Numbered from the stretch's first letter, positions 1 to 11,490 are shown. The stretch is DNA of 64,000 nt from Micropterix aruncella (GCA_944548615.1 OX155978.1:5069602-5133601), one strand, 5' to 3'. A program made the numbers and translations. The notes: generated by a model from the letters alone, not told the origin.

Positions 1-865
<865 letters not shown>

Positions 866-1224
866 AAATCATCGCTCCCTTCTGTTGTCAAGTGTACCTA
901 AATATATATAACAGTACAGCTACCAAACGCGCAGTCTGTATTCAACGTAGGTTTGCCTTCATCTCCTCTCCATTAATATTATTGCTCTATTTTATGCTCG
1001 TTTACAAAACGTAAAAAATATCGAGGAAATAGAACTGATATCATAAAATTGTCGTATGCGAGCAATGATTACAAGGGCTTATATTAGTCTAAGATACCAT
1101 TGTAAATTTGTGCACCTATCAGCTATTAAATCGAAATGTGGTTTAAATGGAAGTTTATACATAAGGCCATAATATGCCGCAGGGTTGCCTAGCAAAATCT
1201 TGTCACTAGTATACAAAAGAAAAG
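866..1224. other. No feature recognised
   Basis: Mixed-composition sequence between a retroelement tail and a dispersed repeat. No ORF or repeat partner was found within the window. Confidence 0.4.
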
Positions 1225-1845
1225 AAATCGTCATTCGTTGGCAGTGGCCAATTGCAAATGACGATTTCGTCTTCGCGCGTCGTCTAATATAAGTCGATTT
1301 GGCTTTTCAATTATAATATAATAAATTATCGAATAGTTTTTTATAAAGTAAATATTATAAGTATTACAATAATAAAATAACTTAAGGTCACTGTGTTATT
1401 TTTTATATTACTCAAAAGTATCTTTAATAAATAGAAAAAAAAATTGTTTGGCCGTAACATTTCTGGAAATTACGTAATTTCAAACACTTTTTTCTGATAT
1501 TTTTTGTATGGAAGTTCCAAAACATGTCTTGGTACTATGCAAATAAACCATACGCTGGTGTAAATAGTATTTTTTTATATTGAGAATCATCTCTAAGTTT
1601 TTCAAAAACTGAAGACAAATCTCGCTCGTTTTTATTTTTTTTGGAAAACAGTAACAGAATAAAGATAATTTACAATTAATATGGAAATAATTTACCAATA
1701 TCGTTTTGGCGAAATTATAGCTTAAGGGCCAGGTTTTTAAAATCAGGCATAATTGTATTAAAAATTCTTTTTTGTGTTCTCACAACCAGGTCTTTAAATT
1801 ATTCTTCATGTAGCTTTTGGCCGCCACGGCCTCTTGAGGCAAGTC
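1225..1845 (-). repeat. Dispersed ~620-bp repeat (Rep-F), inverted relative to 62230-62835
   Basis: Collinear in reverse complement with 62230-62835 over its whole length. Shared landmarks include GGCCGTGGCGGCCAAAAGC, the CATACGCTGGTGTAAATAGT block and GGCAGTGGCCAAT near one end. Indels in A/T runs show that both copies are old. No coding frame is preserved, so this is probably a non-autonomous DNA element or a TE internal fragment. This copy also has a short inverted repeat (GAAATCGTCATT ... AATGACGATTTC) near 1227-1270. Confidence 0.75.
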
Positions 1846-2345
1846 GACATTTTTACCTGTTTAATTACGTCAACCGTCTCTTGGAATTAAAAATGTTTAT
1901 TGTTTTAAATGTTACATCATCATGTCAATACAATAGTATTTTAGAAACTAGACAACATGAAAGAAAGACGTAAGGCCATTCTTTTTACTAACGTATTTTG
2001 ATGTATTTAGTAGTAATGTAATATTATAAACATTTCGCGTATCAACTACATGGCCGCGACACAAAGGCGTATGTCGCGTGCTTGACGCTAAGCAATAACA
2101 ATCCATCCTGACCGTGCGTGGTTTCACCGCAAGATGGGCTCCGCAACGGCTGTTTACTATGAGCCAGAACGGTAACGACTATAAGGGCGATAATAGCGCG
2201 CAATTTGTAGTTATATCTTTCACAAAATGCAGAGATAACCCTTAGAACTTTGTCATTTGATTATGGAATATCTTAGATTACTATCAATCCACCCGATATA
2301 TAAAAAAGTGTGTTTACTTTTACTTCCAACGACGACGAGGAATAG
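1846..2345. other. No feature recognised
   Basis: Includes a moderately GC-rich portion (about 2040-2200) without an open frame. Nothing further can be supported. Confidence 0.4.
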
Positions 2346-3650
2346 TATTGTGAACGGCCTATTTTTTTTTTTTGATGAGATGATGATGAATTTGATGAGA
2401 TGATGAATTTGATGACATGGTGACAGAAATATCTATTTTGAGCCCCCTTTAGGCGATTAAGACCATTTCCTGATGAAAGTCTGTCTGTGTGTTTGACTGT
2501 ATGTATGCGTGTATGTGTGTATGTTACACCACAATAGCATCCAAACGAATCATCCGATTGAGCTGAAATTTGGTATGCAGGCATCATTTCGTCAATGCAA
2601 GAGTTCACACACACACAGTCAGACTTCAGTATGGACATGGTGTTAATCGTCTCGCGGGAACTCAATATATATAGATAGATTTCAGAGAATAGATAGATTT
2701 CACAAAATATATAGATTTCACAGATATTAGATACACACACAGACATACTTCAACCTGTAAATGGTCTTAATAGGTCTCAGGGTACTCAAAATAGATATTT
2801 CCGACTTCATGTCGAAAAAAAATTTGCATGTTGACAATACTTTCCCTCTTCGTGGGTTGCTGGACCGGGAAATTAAAATGTCAAGCTAAATGAATAAAAT
2901 AAATATGTAAATTGTCAATCCCCTAATTACAATTCGTTAATATCATACAATTCTCTCTACGTCTACATGACATATTATTGAAGAAGATTTTTGTGCCCAG
3001 AAAATAAAAGTATATGTGGGTAAATGCATTTCGTACACGTGTCACTAAATAATTTAACCTCGGGATCACACACATACAGCACACAGACAGACTTCAAGTT
3101 GTATATGAGATATTCCAACACACACATACACACGCACACAGAGAGACTTCAGTTTGGAAATAGTCTTAATCGTCTCGCGGGAACTCAAAACAGATATTTC
3201 ACAGATATTAGACAAACTCACAGACATCAGACACAGACATACAGGCATACTTCAACCTGGAAATGGTCTTAATAGGTCGTAGGTACTCAAAATGGATATT
3301 TCCGTCTTACTGTCGAAAAAAAAAATTCGCGTACACAATACTCCCTCCTCGTGGGTTGGTAGAGCCGGGAGAGTGAATTTTCAAACTGAAAAAAATCTAA
3401 ATGTAAATTGTCAATCACTTAATTAGATTTAGTTGATGTCATACAATTCTCTTTTCTCTCTCTACGATTTTACCTGTTATATTATTGATGAAGATTTTTG
3501 TGCTCAAAAAATAAAAGTATGTCTGGTTAAATGCATTTCGTACGCGTGTCACTCAATAATTGAACCTCGGGATCAAGTCTCTCAGAGGGATCACACAGCT
3601 TCTCAATACATATTCATTAGACGGGCCTAACCGGCCGGCTGAGACGTCCT
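2346..3650. repeat. Rep-A foldback repeat, tandemly duplicated with its flank
   Basis: Rep-A has inverted ends. One side starts near TATTGTGAACG and runs through TTTTGAG, CGATTAAGACCATTTCC and GTCTGTCTGTGTG. The other side runs through CACACAGACAGACTTCA, GGAAATAGTCTTAATCGTC and CAATACTTTCCCTC. A segment starting at 2747 (ACTTCAACCTG) recurs at 3249, about 500 bases later. The repetition includes the non-Rep-A flank (GAAGATTTTTGTGC ... AATGCATTTCGTAC ... AACCTCGGGATCA). This shows a local segmental tandem duplication after insertion. Short ORFs here are CA/TG artefacts. Confidence 0.75.
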
Positions 3651-3880
3651 AATTACCCGAAGGAACTTTTTTAAGGCGACTCAGAAAGAGAGGGGCGGGG
3701 CGGTCCTCGGTCTCGGAATCAATAACACCGAGAGAAGGCCAAACAACAGGGTGATGAATTTTATCTCAATTCACGCTTTTAGATTAATTGGAATTTTGAC
3801 CCGGAAGCTTGAAAATATCAAGCGTACTGACGTTACTGCTCAGAGAGTTCTCCGGGCGATATCTCAAGAACTACGGTACT
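3651..3880. other. No feature recognised
   Basis: A short GC-rich stretch (about 3640-3740, GGGGCGGGGCGG core) followed by AT-rich DNA. No ORF or promoter could be justified. Confidence 0.35.
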
Positions 3881-3884
3881 TACT

Positions 3885-4385
3885 AAAATGGTAGTGGTAC
3901 CATTTTTTTTTATTATTCATTTATTTTAATCAACAAAATTTACAGAATAGCTCTGCTATTCGGTATACAGTACAATAAAACGTGCAGGAAAAACAAGTTA
4001 AACCCATAGCTATTGGCTGATCGCATACCTAACTGAGCAAAAACGCCTGCTGCGCCTACTGGTAAACGGATGCTGGTATTTAACTTAGGATATTGCTTTT
4101 CCGCGAGCTGACAGGTATGACGTTCGGTTATATAAATATTGAATTAAAGTTCAAAATATTCATACTTACATAATACAAATACACATCCTCACACACACAC
4201 GCACACACACAGAGTTATACATACATACATACACATTAGTAGAAAGAAATTATTATCCCCAAGACTATCCCGGCAAGCAGCCAATGGCTGATTTCATCTG
4301 AATATTAATTTCATTATTAAAATCGATGAGCGCCCTCTCACAATACTTTCCTTCCTGGCCGGTTAGTGGGACGGGAAAGTAAAAT
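3885..4385. repeat. Lone minisatellite unit followed by inserted repeat DNA
   Basis: AAAATGGTAGTGGTACCATT at about 3885-3904 matches one unit of the 27-bp array that begins near 4386. Between them lie a minus-strand retroelement-tail-like stretch (TTATTATTCATTTATTTT...) and a Rep-A-like end (CCCCAAGACTATCCCGGCAA ... CAATACTTTCC). The simplest reading is that mobile DNA landed in or next to the array and split off this unit. Confidence 0.5.
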
Positions 4386-4680
4386 GATAGGTGGTACAGT
4401 TTGATAGTTAAATGGTAGTGGTAATATTTGATAGTAAAATGGTAGTGGTACCATTAGATAGTAAAATGGTAGTGGTACCATTTGATAGTAAAATGATAGT
4501 GGTACCATTTGATAGTAAAATGGTAGTGGTACAATTTGATAGTAAAATGGTAGTGGCACCAATTGATAGTAAAATGGTAGTGATACTATTTGATAGTAAA
4601 ATGGTAGTGTTACCATTTGATAGTAAAATGGTGGTGGTACTATTTGATAGTAAAATGGTAGTCGTACCAAGCGCAATTTA
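4386..4680. repeat. 27-bp minisatellite, ~10 units
   Basis: Tandem units of 27 bases with consensus AGTAAAATGGTAGTGGTACC plus ATTTGAT. Units differ by single substitutions such as CAATTTG, CAATTGA and CTATTTG. Because 27 is divisible by three, both strands stay open (DSKMVVVPF-like on +, PLPFYYQMV-like on -). That openness is a property of the repeat and not evidence for a protein. Confidence 0.95.
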
Positions 4681-4689
4681 ATAATAGGA

Positions 4690-5010
4690 ATACTTATTGT
4701 GCGTAATATTACATGACTGCCCGAACAAAAAGGAGCGTAATGTGTTCAGGGTTCATCTATGCGTGTTTCCCGTTTCTTTATTCCACCATAACTCCTAAAC
4801 GCTTGAAACGATTTAGACGTGTGTAGTATTGTTAAAATTGTTATGTCATCCCAAGTATCAAAGGGTACCTAAACTGACCAAATGTCAAGTAAGTAGTTGT
4901 CTAAATGTCCACATGTCAATAAATTAATATTGTGGTCATGTCATATTGTGGTTAGTGTCAAATAAAAGGTCTGATTGAGTACATTCCGGACACATGCATT
5001 ATGTATATAC
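4690..5010 (+). repeat. Dispersed repeat (Rep-G)
   Basis: Starts with ATTACATGACTGCCCGAACA and includes CCGTTTCTTTATTCCACCAT, TTGTCTAAATGTCCA and GTACATTCCGG. The same order is found at 26287-26361 plus 27443-27640, where another element splits it. No coding frame was seen, and the class is unknown. Confidence 0.7.
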
Positions 5011-5059
5011 ATAAATAAACCACAAATATTTTATAAAAAAAAAAACAATAAAAATAATT

Positions 5060-5640
5060 ATATATATAATAGTTTACTTTATGTAACGGCAGTCGTGTTT
5101 TTTATTCTTTACTATATTTACTAGTTCCGAAACTGTAACGTTAGACGGTGACTCTCTCGTATGGTTCTTTGTACGACGTATTATTTAGTTTTGGAGGGTA
5201 TGCCGGCGACGCGGTCGCCGGTATGGGAGATAATATTCCCGACTACCCCCGAAAAGCGGATGCCTGCCACCCTGGCTGGGCGTGGAGACGAATCGGGTTG
5301 CCATGACGACGACGCTCTGCGGGTAGGACGGGGCCGGCCGGGTGGCTATGAAAGCGCCCTCCCGCCCTACCTCGCGCTCAGTCGGCGCGCGGCGCCGACA
5401 CGATGCGGACGCACGCACGCGCTGTGGCGCTGCGGCAATCGTTATCCGCCTTCGAAACGAATATCAAAAAATATTTTTTTCTAATTCCGATTACATATTA
5501 TTAATCAAATATCACCGGCGTGACGTATCGTATCGTCGGTGCTCGCACTGTTATACCCCCGCGTGGAGCAGAGGTGGCGTTACGGGCATACGGCAAGAGC
5601 GTATGGGGAGGGGAGGCTAATTTAGCCCGAGGAGATTAGC
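5060..5640. repeat. GC-rich island beside a shared TE motif
   Basis: TAGTTTACTT and TGTAACGGCAGTCGTGTTTT at about 5067-5120 recur at 29390-29455, so the left edge is repetitive. 5158-5450 is strikingly GC-rich compared with its surroundings and is open in overlapping frames on both strands, which GC-rich DNA does by chance. It could be an LTR or TE internal fragment, or a CpG-rich host sequence. I recognise no protein domain. Confidence 0.4.
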
Positions 5641-5891
5641 CATCTTTATAGGGAAACATTACGCCTAACTACATCAGACAATGTTCAGACTGACGTATTA
5701 TAAGGCTGAGAGGCATATTCACCCGCTGGCAATAAGCGCGCCTTATCTACATCCTCTCGAGCACAAAGGCGGAGACGCACAGCATCCCAATACTATCATC
5801 TTCTTCTTCACAAGGAAGATTTTACTTATTGTGGAATGAATTTCATGCGGGCTAAACGCATAAATACGTAGCTTGTTCGCAACGTCCCGTA
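5641..5891. other. No feature recognised
   Basis: Nothing supportable between the GC-rich island and a Rep-B remnant. Confidence 0.3.
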
Positions 5892-6040
5892 TCGACTACA
5901 ACGCGCGAACCCATCATCTCAGGAAGTTTTAACGATATTAATCGTTCTGTCTCCTGTGACTCGCGTCCTTACTTCCAGTTTCGGCCAGATTTCTCCTGCC
6001 TCCCGACTGGTTGCGAGCTCGAGGTCGCTTTCGCTGACCT
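5892..6040 (-). repeat. Rep-B retroposon, old partial copy
   Basis: Diverged match to the Rep-B tail half in reverse orientation: ACTACAACGCGCGAACCC, AGGAAGTTTTAACGAT and a CTGGTTGCGAGCTCGAGGTC block. The middle is deleted relative to full copies. Confidence 0.7.
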
Positions 6041-7411
6041 CTTCATTACGATAAAGAACTGCATACGGTTCTGGTATTCGGTTCCTATTCTCAATAGTTT
6101 GACGAATTTATTTTTTAGCAAAAGAAAGAACTTGCTTTTCCTTTTTGTAGATTATTTTTAACTAGAACATACATATTCAATTTAATTCAATTTGTTGTAA
6201 CATGGAGTTTTACAATTATTCAGTACCTCCATAACCTACCTTTTAGGGGTACATTTAAAAAAACATGATTGCATAGAGATAATAATGATTGAACAATAAA
6301 AAAACACATATTAAAATAATAGTAAAAAGTTATGTTCGGTATCAAAAAGTTAAATTATGTTGGTATAAAAATTATTTTATAGTCTTGTTCCTTCGGCATA
6401 AATATGGTAGAATAAACACAGTGTTAATACTTAGAGCATTTAATTAATAAAAAGAAGCTAATAGGATAGAGATGGCTTTGGAAGCTAATAGAAACGAGAG
6501 TGATTAATATGATAAATGTACGTGCTCTTATATCCGTACATCTGGTATTTTTTGTGCTAGGGAAAGGGATTGTTCGTGTGAATTAATTTTTGCAACTCTA
6601 AAAGACAAACGTAAAAGACGCTATTTTCATACATTAATTATTTGCATCGTAAGAAAAACACATTTTAAAACGAAATTATCAATTCTTTGCATGCTATTAG
6701 CCAACAGGCAAATGACGTCATATCAGTGGCCAATAGGCCAGTGATATGACGTCAATTGAATCTTGGAATTATAAATGTCTATTTAGTTTAGTGACTAATT
6801 GAGGAGTGGATTTTGAAAACGATGAAAGTGCCAAAAAAAGCTAAGGCATGAAAAAGTAAAAAACGTTGATAAATTTATTTTTTTCTCAGGGAGAAATTTT
6901 TGACTAAGTAACTAATTATTTGTTCATCATCATGTGTCACTACAGTAACTTGAAATAAAATTTTGTTACGAAATAACTTTAAAAAATTATAATTATTTAA
7001 ACATAGTCAATAATTTAAAGAATCAATAATAAATTGTCATAATATAACAAAAAATAAAAAACTCGCTAGATAAATCAAAAATGAGGTGTTCTTAAAATCA
7101 AAGTACCTACATTAGCACTGCACATACTTCTTAACGGCGGGATAGACTCACTAGATTTATTAGAAGCGTTAAATTTCACAAAACCATCCAGGCGATTGAG
7201 GCAGCACCTAACGTTTCACCTTCTCACTTCGCAGAAGAATCAATCTTTCCACAATCCTATCTCACGTATTTGCCGGTTTTACAACACTATAACCGATAAC
7301 ATTGATTTCTTTAACCTGGGACCATTAGCAGTTCAAGTCCATTATAAATAGCGTATTATGAAACAAATTGATAATTTAACGTATGTTTGTATTATTTTAT
7401 TCCAGACAATA
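6041..7411. other. No gene seen; contains one strong palindrome
   Basis: AT-rich sequence with no coding evidence. At 6713-6754 two TGACGTCATATCA arms face each other around a 16-base centre containing GGCCAATAGGCC. Each arm contains a CRE-like TGACGTCA. It may be a small foldback element or a regulatory palindrome; function is unknown. Confidence 0.5.
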
Positions 7412-7690
7412 TCTTAATATATATAAATTACGTGTCACGTTGTTTGTCCGCGATGGACTCCTAAACTACTTAACCGATTTGTATCAAATTTGCACACAAT
7501 GTGCAGTTTGATCCAACTTGAAAGATAGGATAGCTTACGTCTTAATTTATAGTCGCGATATTATTTTATTGCAATGTCTATTATTTGACATTCGCAATTA
7601 TCTGTTAGTTCCAAACGATTTTAACAGATGGCGTTATCTATTGAGTAATCCATAGATGGCGCTGCTATGTTAATAAACCTACAAACGTCA
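7412..7690 (+). mobile_element. Helitron-like 5' end fragment
   Basis: Begins TCTTAATATATATAAATTAC and continues into CTCCTAAACTACTTAACCGA. This 5'-TC start and layout are familiar from insect Helitrons. No CTAG-type 3' end follows, so it is probably truncated. The class assignment rests on general knowledge of Helitron ends plus the similar layout at 11744. Confidence 0.55.
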
Positions 7691-7984
7691 TAGTCGGCCA
7701 AGCGCTATTCTAAATTCAAAATATTGTGAAGGTAATACAGTGAAATTATTCCTGCTTTTTAATTATTTGTGCTTCATTGTTCAAAACTCTTTAATTAAAA
7801 TATATACATGTAAGTATTATCACATAGTTATAAAAGTGGAATAACTGCAGTATAGGAACCTCTCTCCAATTTTTTTCATTTTAATGCTAAATCTGGATGA
7901 AAATTGTGTCGGTCGCTATAAATAAGCGAGATATAGGCATTCAAAATTTAAATTTTAAAAACAGGCCAAAATAATATAATATAA
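7691..7984. other. No feature recognised
   Basis: AT-rich spacer before the retrotransposon, without an ORF or repeat partner. Confidence 0.3.
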
Positions 7985-7990
7985 AAATGG

Positions 7991-8194
7991 ATGTTGGTGT
8001 ATTGGAATGGAATTTTCAATCAGAACACTGACAAATCTAACTGGTTTTCTAGTTTTTTGAAAACTATAAAAGATGTTTTTGATAATACTTTCAAACATAA
8101 AAATGTGAATTTAAAATCAAATTTAAAACTGAAATGGATAACGAAGGGTATTAAAGTGTCATGTAAAAATAAACGAAATTATATTTTTTATTAA
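7991..8194 (+). pseudogene. N-terminal linker part of the retrotransposon ORF2, frameshifted
   Basis: The 67-codon frame contains NTDKSNWFSSFLKTIKDVFD, typical of the linker between endonuclease and reverse transcriptase in non-LTR elements. The reading frame is lost near 8175, where an A-rich run (AAAATAAACGAAA) appears to have gained or lost a base. The sense continues in the next frame (RDHCKQYKNRLKKVIKQARR) straight into the ORF at 8281. This is therefore the broken front of the same protein and not a separate gene. Confidence 0.7.
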
Positions 8195-8280
8195 GAAAAA
8201 ATAAACGAGATCAGAATGCAAGAGACCACTGCAAACAATATAAAAATAGACTAAAAAAAGTCATAAAGCAGGCACGGAGA

Positions 8281-10482
8281 ATGGCAACAAAAAAATATAT
8301 CGATGAACAAAAAAATAAAAGTAAATCAATTTGGAATATTGTAAACCTTAACACAAACAGAAACAACAAACCAAAAGTCAATTTCGAAATATACACGGAG
8401 GACAAAATTACAATAAATAATCCTGAACATGTAGCAAATGAATTTAATAAATATTTTGTAAATTATCCAACGAAAATAAACAAGGCTCAATGTAACAATA
8501 ATGAATTTCGTTTCTACTTATCAAATGCAAGACAAAATCCAAATTCAATATTTATGAAACCAGTCACTAGTAGGGAAATAGAAAATATAGTAAAAAAATT
8601 GAACAAGAGTCATTCTGCAGGGACGGATGAAATTCCAATGTTTGTTGTAAATAGGGCAATAGATTATATTAAAAACCCCTTAACGCAGGCTATAAATGCC
8701 TCTATAGAAAGTGGTGTTTTTCCCGAAGAGTTAAAATTATCAAAAATGATTCCACTCTATAAAGCAGGCGCAAGAACTGAAACTGGAAATTTTAGACCAA
8801 TTGCAATTTTGTCTTCTTTCTCAAAAATCATAGAGACTATAATTAAAAATAGATTAATTGCGTTTTTTGATGCAAACAATATTCTTAGTGAAAGACAATT
8901 TGGATATAGACGAAACAAGTCCACTACTAAAGCTATCGAGGATTTCATATCTTATATAAATGACAAACTAATGGACAAGTACTACACCTTAGGTATTTTT
9001 TGCGATTTAAGTAAGGCATTTGATTGCGTTAGGCATGATATTTTACTAAACAAACTAAATCATTATGGAGTCAGAGGAGACTGCTTAAAATGGTTTGATT
9101 CATATTTAACAAATAGGACGCAAATCGTGGAAATTACACAATGTCAAAATCAAAACATTACAAAACACTGTTCGATCCCTTTAACTAATAAACTTGGAGT
9201 CCCGCAGGGTTCCATTTTGGGCCCTATTCTATTTTTAGTATATGTAAATGATTTACCAATGTATTTCAACGATATAAATGTAACTATGTTTGCTGATGAC
9301 ACTAGTTTAATTGTTGCCGGTAAAGATATGGACGAATTATTGATTAACGTTAAAATTAATCTATTCAAACTAAATAGTTGGTTTGAGAGCAACAACCTCA
9401 CACTAAATGCGTCTAAAAGTAACTTCATACATTTTACAAATCATCGAAATCGAAATAAAGGTTCGCCAATAATACTTTCAATAAATAACACTGCCATTCC
9501 TCAAACTCATTGTACTAGATTTTTAGGTGTTCATGTCGACGAACTTTTAAAATGGAACTTTCACTGTGAAAACCTCGAAAGTAGGTTAAGTCGGGCATGT
9601 TATGCTTTAAGTATTGTAAGAAGGTCGTTGGATGAATTGCAAACAAGAAATGTTTATTTCAGCTATATTGAAGCTATCCTAAGTTATGCCATTACGATCT
9701 GGGGAAATTGTTATGCTTGTCATAGGGAACCCATATTTATACTCCAAAAGAGAGCAGTGCGAATAATTGCAAAGGTGAAAAGGGAAGAGTCGTGTCGACC
9801 CATTTTTAAAAGGCTAAGAATCCTCACCTTAACCTCACTCTATCTCTTTAAGTTACTAACTGAGTTTTCTAGATTTTTAGGTGTTCATGTCGACGAACTT
9901 TTAAAATGGAACTTTCACTGTGAAAACCTCGAAAGTAGGTTAAGTCGGGCATGTTATGCTTTAAGTATTGTAAGAAGGTCGTTGGATGAATTGCAAACAA
10001 GAAATGTTTATTTCAGCTATATTGAAGCTATCCTAAGTTATGCCATTACGATCTGGGGAAATTGTTATGCTTGTCATAGGGAACCCATATTTATACTCCA
10101 AAAGAGAGCAGTGCGAATAATTGCAAAGGTGAAAAGGGAAGAGTCGTGTCGACCCATTTTTAAAAGGCTAAGAATCCTCACCTTAACCTCACTCTATCTC
10201 TTTAAGTTACTAACTGAGTTTTTTAAAAATAAAGAAACACATTATAAAAAGTTTTCAGGTACACATACTAAAAATACGAGAAATAAATTAAACATTTTTA
10301 TACCATGTATTAAACTAAACACAGCAAGGCAAGACACAAAATACTCAGGGCCATATTACTTTAACAGGCTACCAGAAAGTTTAAAAACTATTCAAGTGGA
10401 AAGCTTATTCAAAAAGTTACTTAAAGAATTCTTATTAGACAAAGCTTTTTACTCGATCGATGAGTTTGTTAATTCTAAATAA
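8281..10482 (+). CDS. Non-LTR retrotransposon reverse transcriptase (ORF2 fragment)
   Basis: A 733-codon frame encoding an RNA-directed DNA polymerase that would copy element RNA at a nicked target. Visible RT blocks are FRPIAILSSFSKIIE near residue 170, FCDLSKAFD with palm Asp242, GVPQGSILGP near 306, and the catalytic FADD with Asp339-Asp340, followed by a LTLNASKS thumb-side block. The C-terminal region (TIWGN ... QKRAVRII ... RPIFKRL) is typical of CR1/Jockey-group elements. Residues about 412-530 are repeated exactly as about 530-648 by a 354-bp in-frame duplication, so the normal length would be near 615 residues. The Met at 8281 is simply the first in this frame; sense extends upstream without a Met. 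The RT core looks intact, but the copy lacks its endonuclease. Confidence 0.9.
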   Translation: MATKKYIDEQKNKSKSIWNIVNLNTNRNNKPKVNFEIYTEDKITINNPEHVANEFNKYFVNYPTKINKAQCNNNEFRFYLSNARQNPNSIFMKPVTSREIENIVKKLNKSHSAGTDEIPMFVVNRAIDYIKNPLTQAINASIESGVFPEELKLSKMIPLYKAGARTETGNFRPIAILSSFSKIIETIIKNRLIAFFDANNILSERQFGYRRNKSTTKAIEDFISYINDKLMDKYYTLGIFCDLSKAFDCVRHDILLNKLNHYGVRGDCLKWFDSYLTNRTQIVEITQCQNQNITKHCSIPLTNKLGVPQGSILGPILFLVYVNDLPMYFNDINVTMFADDTSLIVAGKDMDELLINVKINLFKLNSWFESNNLTLNASKSNFIHFTNHRNRNKGSPIILSINNTAIPQTHCTRFLGVHVDELLKWNFHCENLESRLSRACYALSIVRRSLDELQTRNVYFSYIEAILSYAITIWGNCYACHREPIFILQKRAVRIIAKVKREESCRPIFKRLRILTLTSLYLFKLLTEFSRFLGVHVDELLKWNFHCENLESRLSRACYALSIVRRSLDELQTRNVYFSYIEAILSYAITIWGNCYACHREPIFILQKRAVRIIAKVKREESCRPIFKRLRILTLTSLYLFKLLTEFFKNKETHYKKFSGTHTKNTRNKLNIFIPCIKLNTARQDTKYSGPYYFNRLPESLKTIQVESLFKKLLKEFLLDKAFYSIDEFVNSK
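9515..10222 (+). repeat. 354-bp perfect tandem duplication inside the RT ORF
   Basis: 9515-9868 and 9869-10222 appear identical base for base. The period of 354 is divisible by three, so the ORF stays open. It spans the connection between the RT thumb and the C-terminal domain. Perfect identity means either a very recent duplication or a local misassembly. Confidence 0.95.
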
Positions 10483-10894
10483 CTTTTCAAATTTTTTGGT
10501 TATTTTTTTTTGACAATTTTAAGTAGTATTTTTTAATTATTCTGACTTTTTCTGATTTTCATTTCTTGATTATTTTTATCAATTATTTTAATTTGTGGTT
10601 TCAGTAAATAAATCTTAAAAATGATTTGGATGCCCTAAAAGCAATAAAGAAGTAACTGTATGTACGTGGTGATAAATTTAAATATTGTAAAAACGAACTA
10701 ATATACTGTATTAATTACTGAAATAATATACTAAAAGCAATAAAGAAGTAACTGTATGTACGTGGTGATAAATTTAAATATTGTAAAAACGAACTAATAT
10801 ACTGTAATTTAAATGTACCTAAATATTAAGTTTCTACAATCTGTTAAGATTTTTTGGAAATAAATTGAAATTGAAAAAAATAAAATAAAAAAAT

Positions 10895-11490
10895 TATCTG
10901 TATGCCCGTCTGTCCGAGTTTAATAGACTCCGAAACCGTTTGACCGATCACCATGAAAGTTGGCATATATATGTATTTTTTCATGGTTAACCCCTCGCGT
11001 ACCAGACGGCCCGAAACGTCCAGAATTGATATTTACCGTCGAACCCCAGACGGCCCGAAATGGCCAGGCGAGGCCGACCGCTAATTATGGATTATTTAAT
11101 CGACTAATAATTATGAATAATCTTTATTGCTTTACATAACGACGTTACAAATATCTAATAGCAAATTTCAATAGGAACATAAAACAGGTCTTTTTTAGAC
11201 GATCGGTGTGACAGTTTCGGAGTAATCGTTTTTTTTCTGAAACGCCATCTTTTTTTTGAGACTCGCGAATTTCTTACGGGCCGTAAGGCACACATTAAAA
11301 TTCAAACCGCGGGCCGCGAGGGGTTAAGGTTTTTATATATATATCCGCTTTGCTGCAACTTTCAACTAGACGGCGCTGCAGCACACCAACTTCTATACTG
11401 CTCAACCGATCGCCATGAAAATTGGTATACATTGGTATTTGAGAAAAGATATAACACGGGCAACGCCGGGTAATACCACTCGTTTAATAT
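10895..11490 (+). repeat. Rep-E dispersed repeat, interrupted by a TTAA MITE
   Basis: Contains ACCGATCACCATGAAAGTTG, GGCGCTGCAGCACA and CACGGGCAACGCCGGGTA. The same modules appear at 31100-31260 and 45930-46155. The CACGGGCAACGCCGGGTA end resembles insect Helitron or SINE 3' ends, but no CTAG terminus was found. The element is split at 10987-11327. Confidence 0.6.
10987..11327. mobile_element. TTAA-flanked piggyBac-type MITE
   Basis: Begins TTAACCCCTCGCG and ends CGCGAGGGGTTAA, a 13-bp inverted terminus including the TTAA. The TTAA target and the CCC start are piggyBac-superfamily hallmarks. No transposase frame is present. It interrupts Rep-E cleanly, which gives an insertion order. Confidence 0.75.

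Larger units (their letters stand above)
7985..10892 (+). mobile_element. 5'-truncated CR1/Jockey-group non-LTR retrotransposon with 3' tail
   Basis: Coding traces start near 7991 in frame 2 and continue after a frameshift near 8175 in the long frame-1 RT ORF ending at 10482. No apurinic endonuclease domain is present, so the copy is 5'-truncated. The 3' UTR (10483-10892) ends in an A-rich tail. It contains a tandem duplication with a 96-base period: 10635-10710 recurs at 10731-10806, with 76 bases identical. Two independent tandem duplications in the 3' third (this one and the 354-bp one in the ORF) are unusual. Confidence 0.85.

Noticed and set aside
4386..4680. Possible CRISPR-like array
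   Set aside because: Units are contiguous with no spacers, and the sequence is eukaryotic.
4338..4681. Two repetitive ORFs on opposite strands that look like a 9-residue-repeat protein
   Set aside because: The 27-bp minisatellite period is a multiple of three, so all units share frames. There is no start context, splicing or flanking coding sequence.
5161..5620. GC-rich overlapping ORFs as a host gene
   Set aside because: Open in several frames on both strands because of base composition. No domain, and the left edge is shared with another repeat at 29390.
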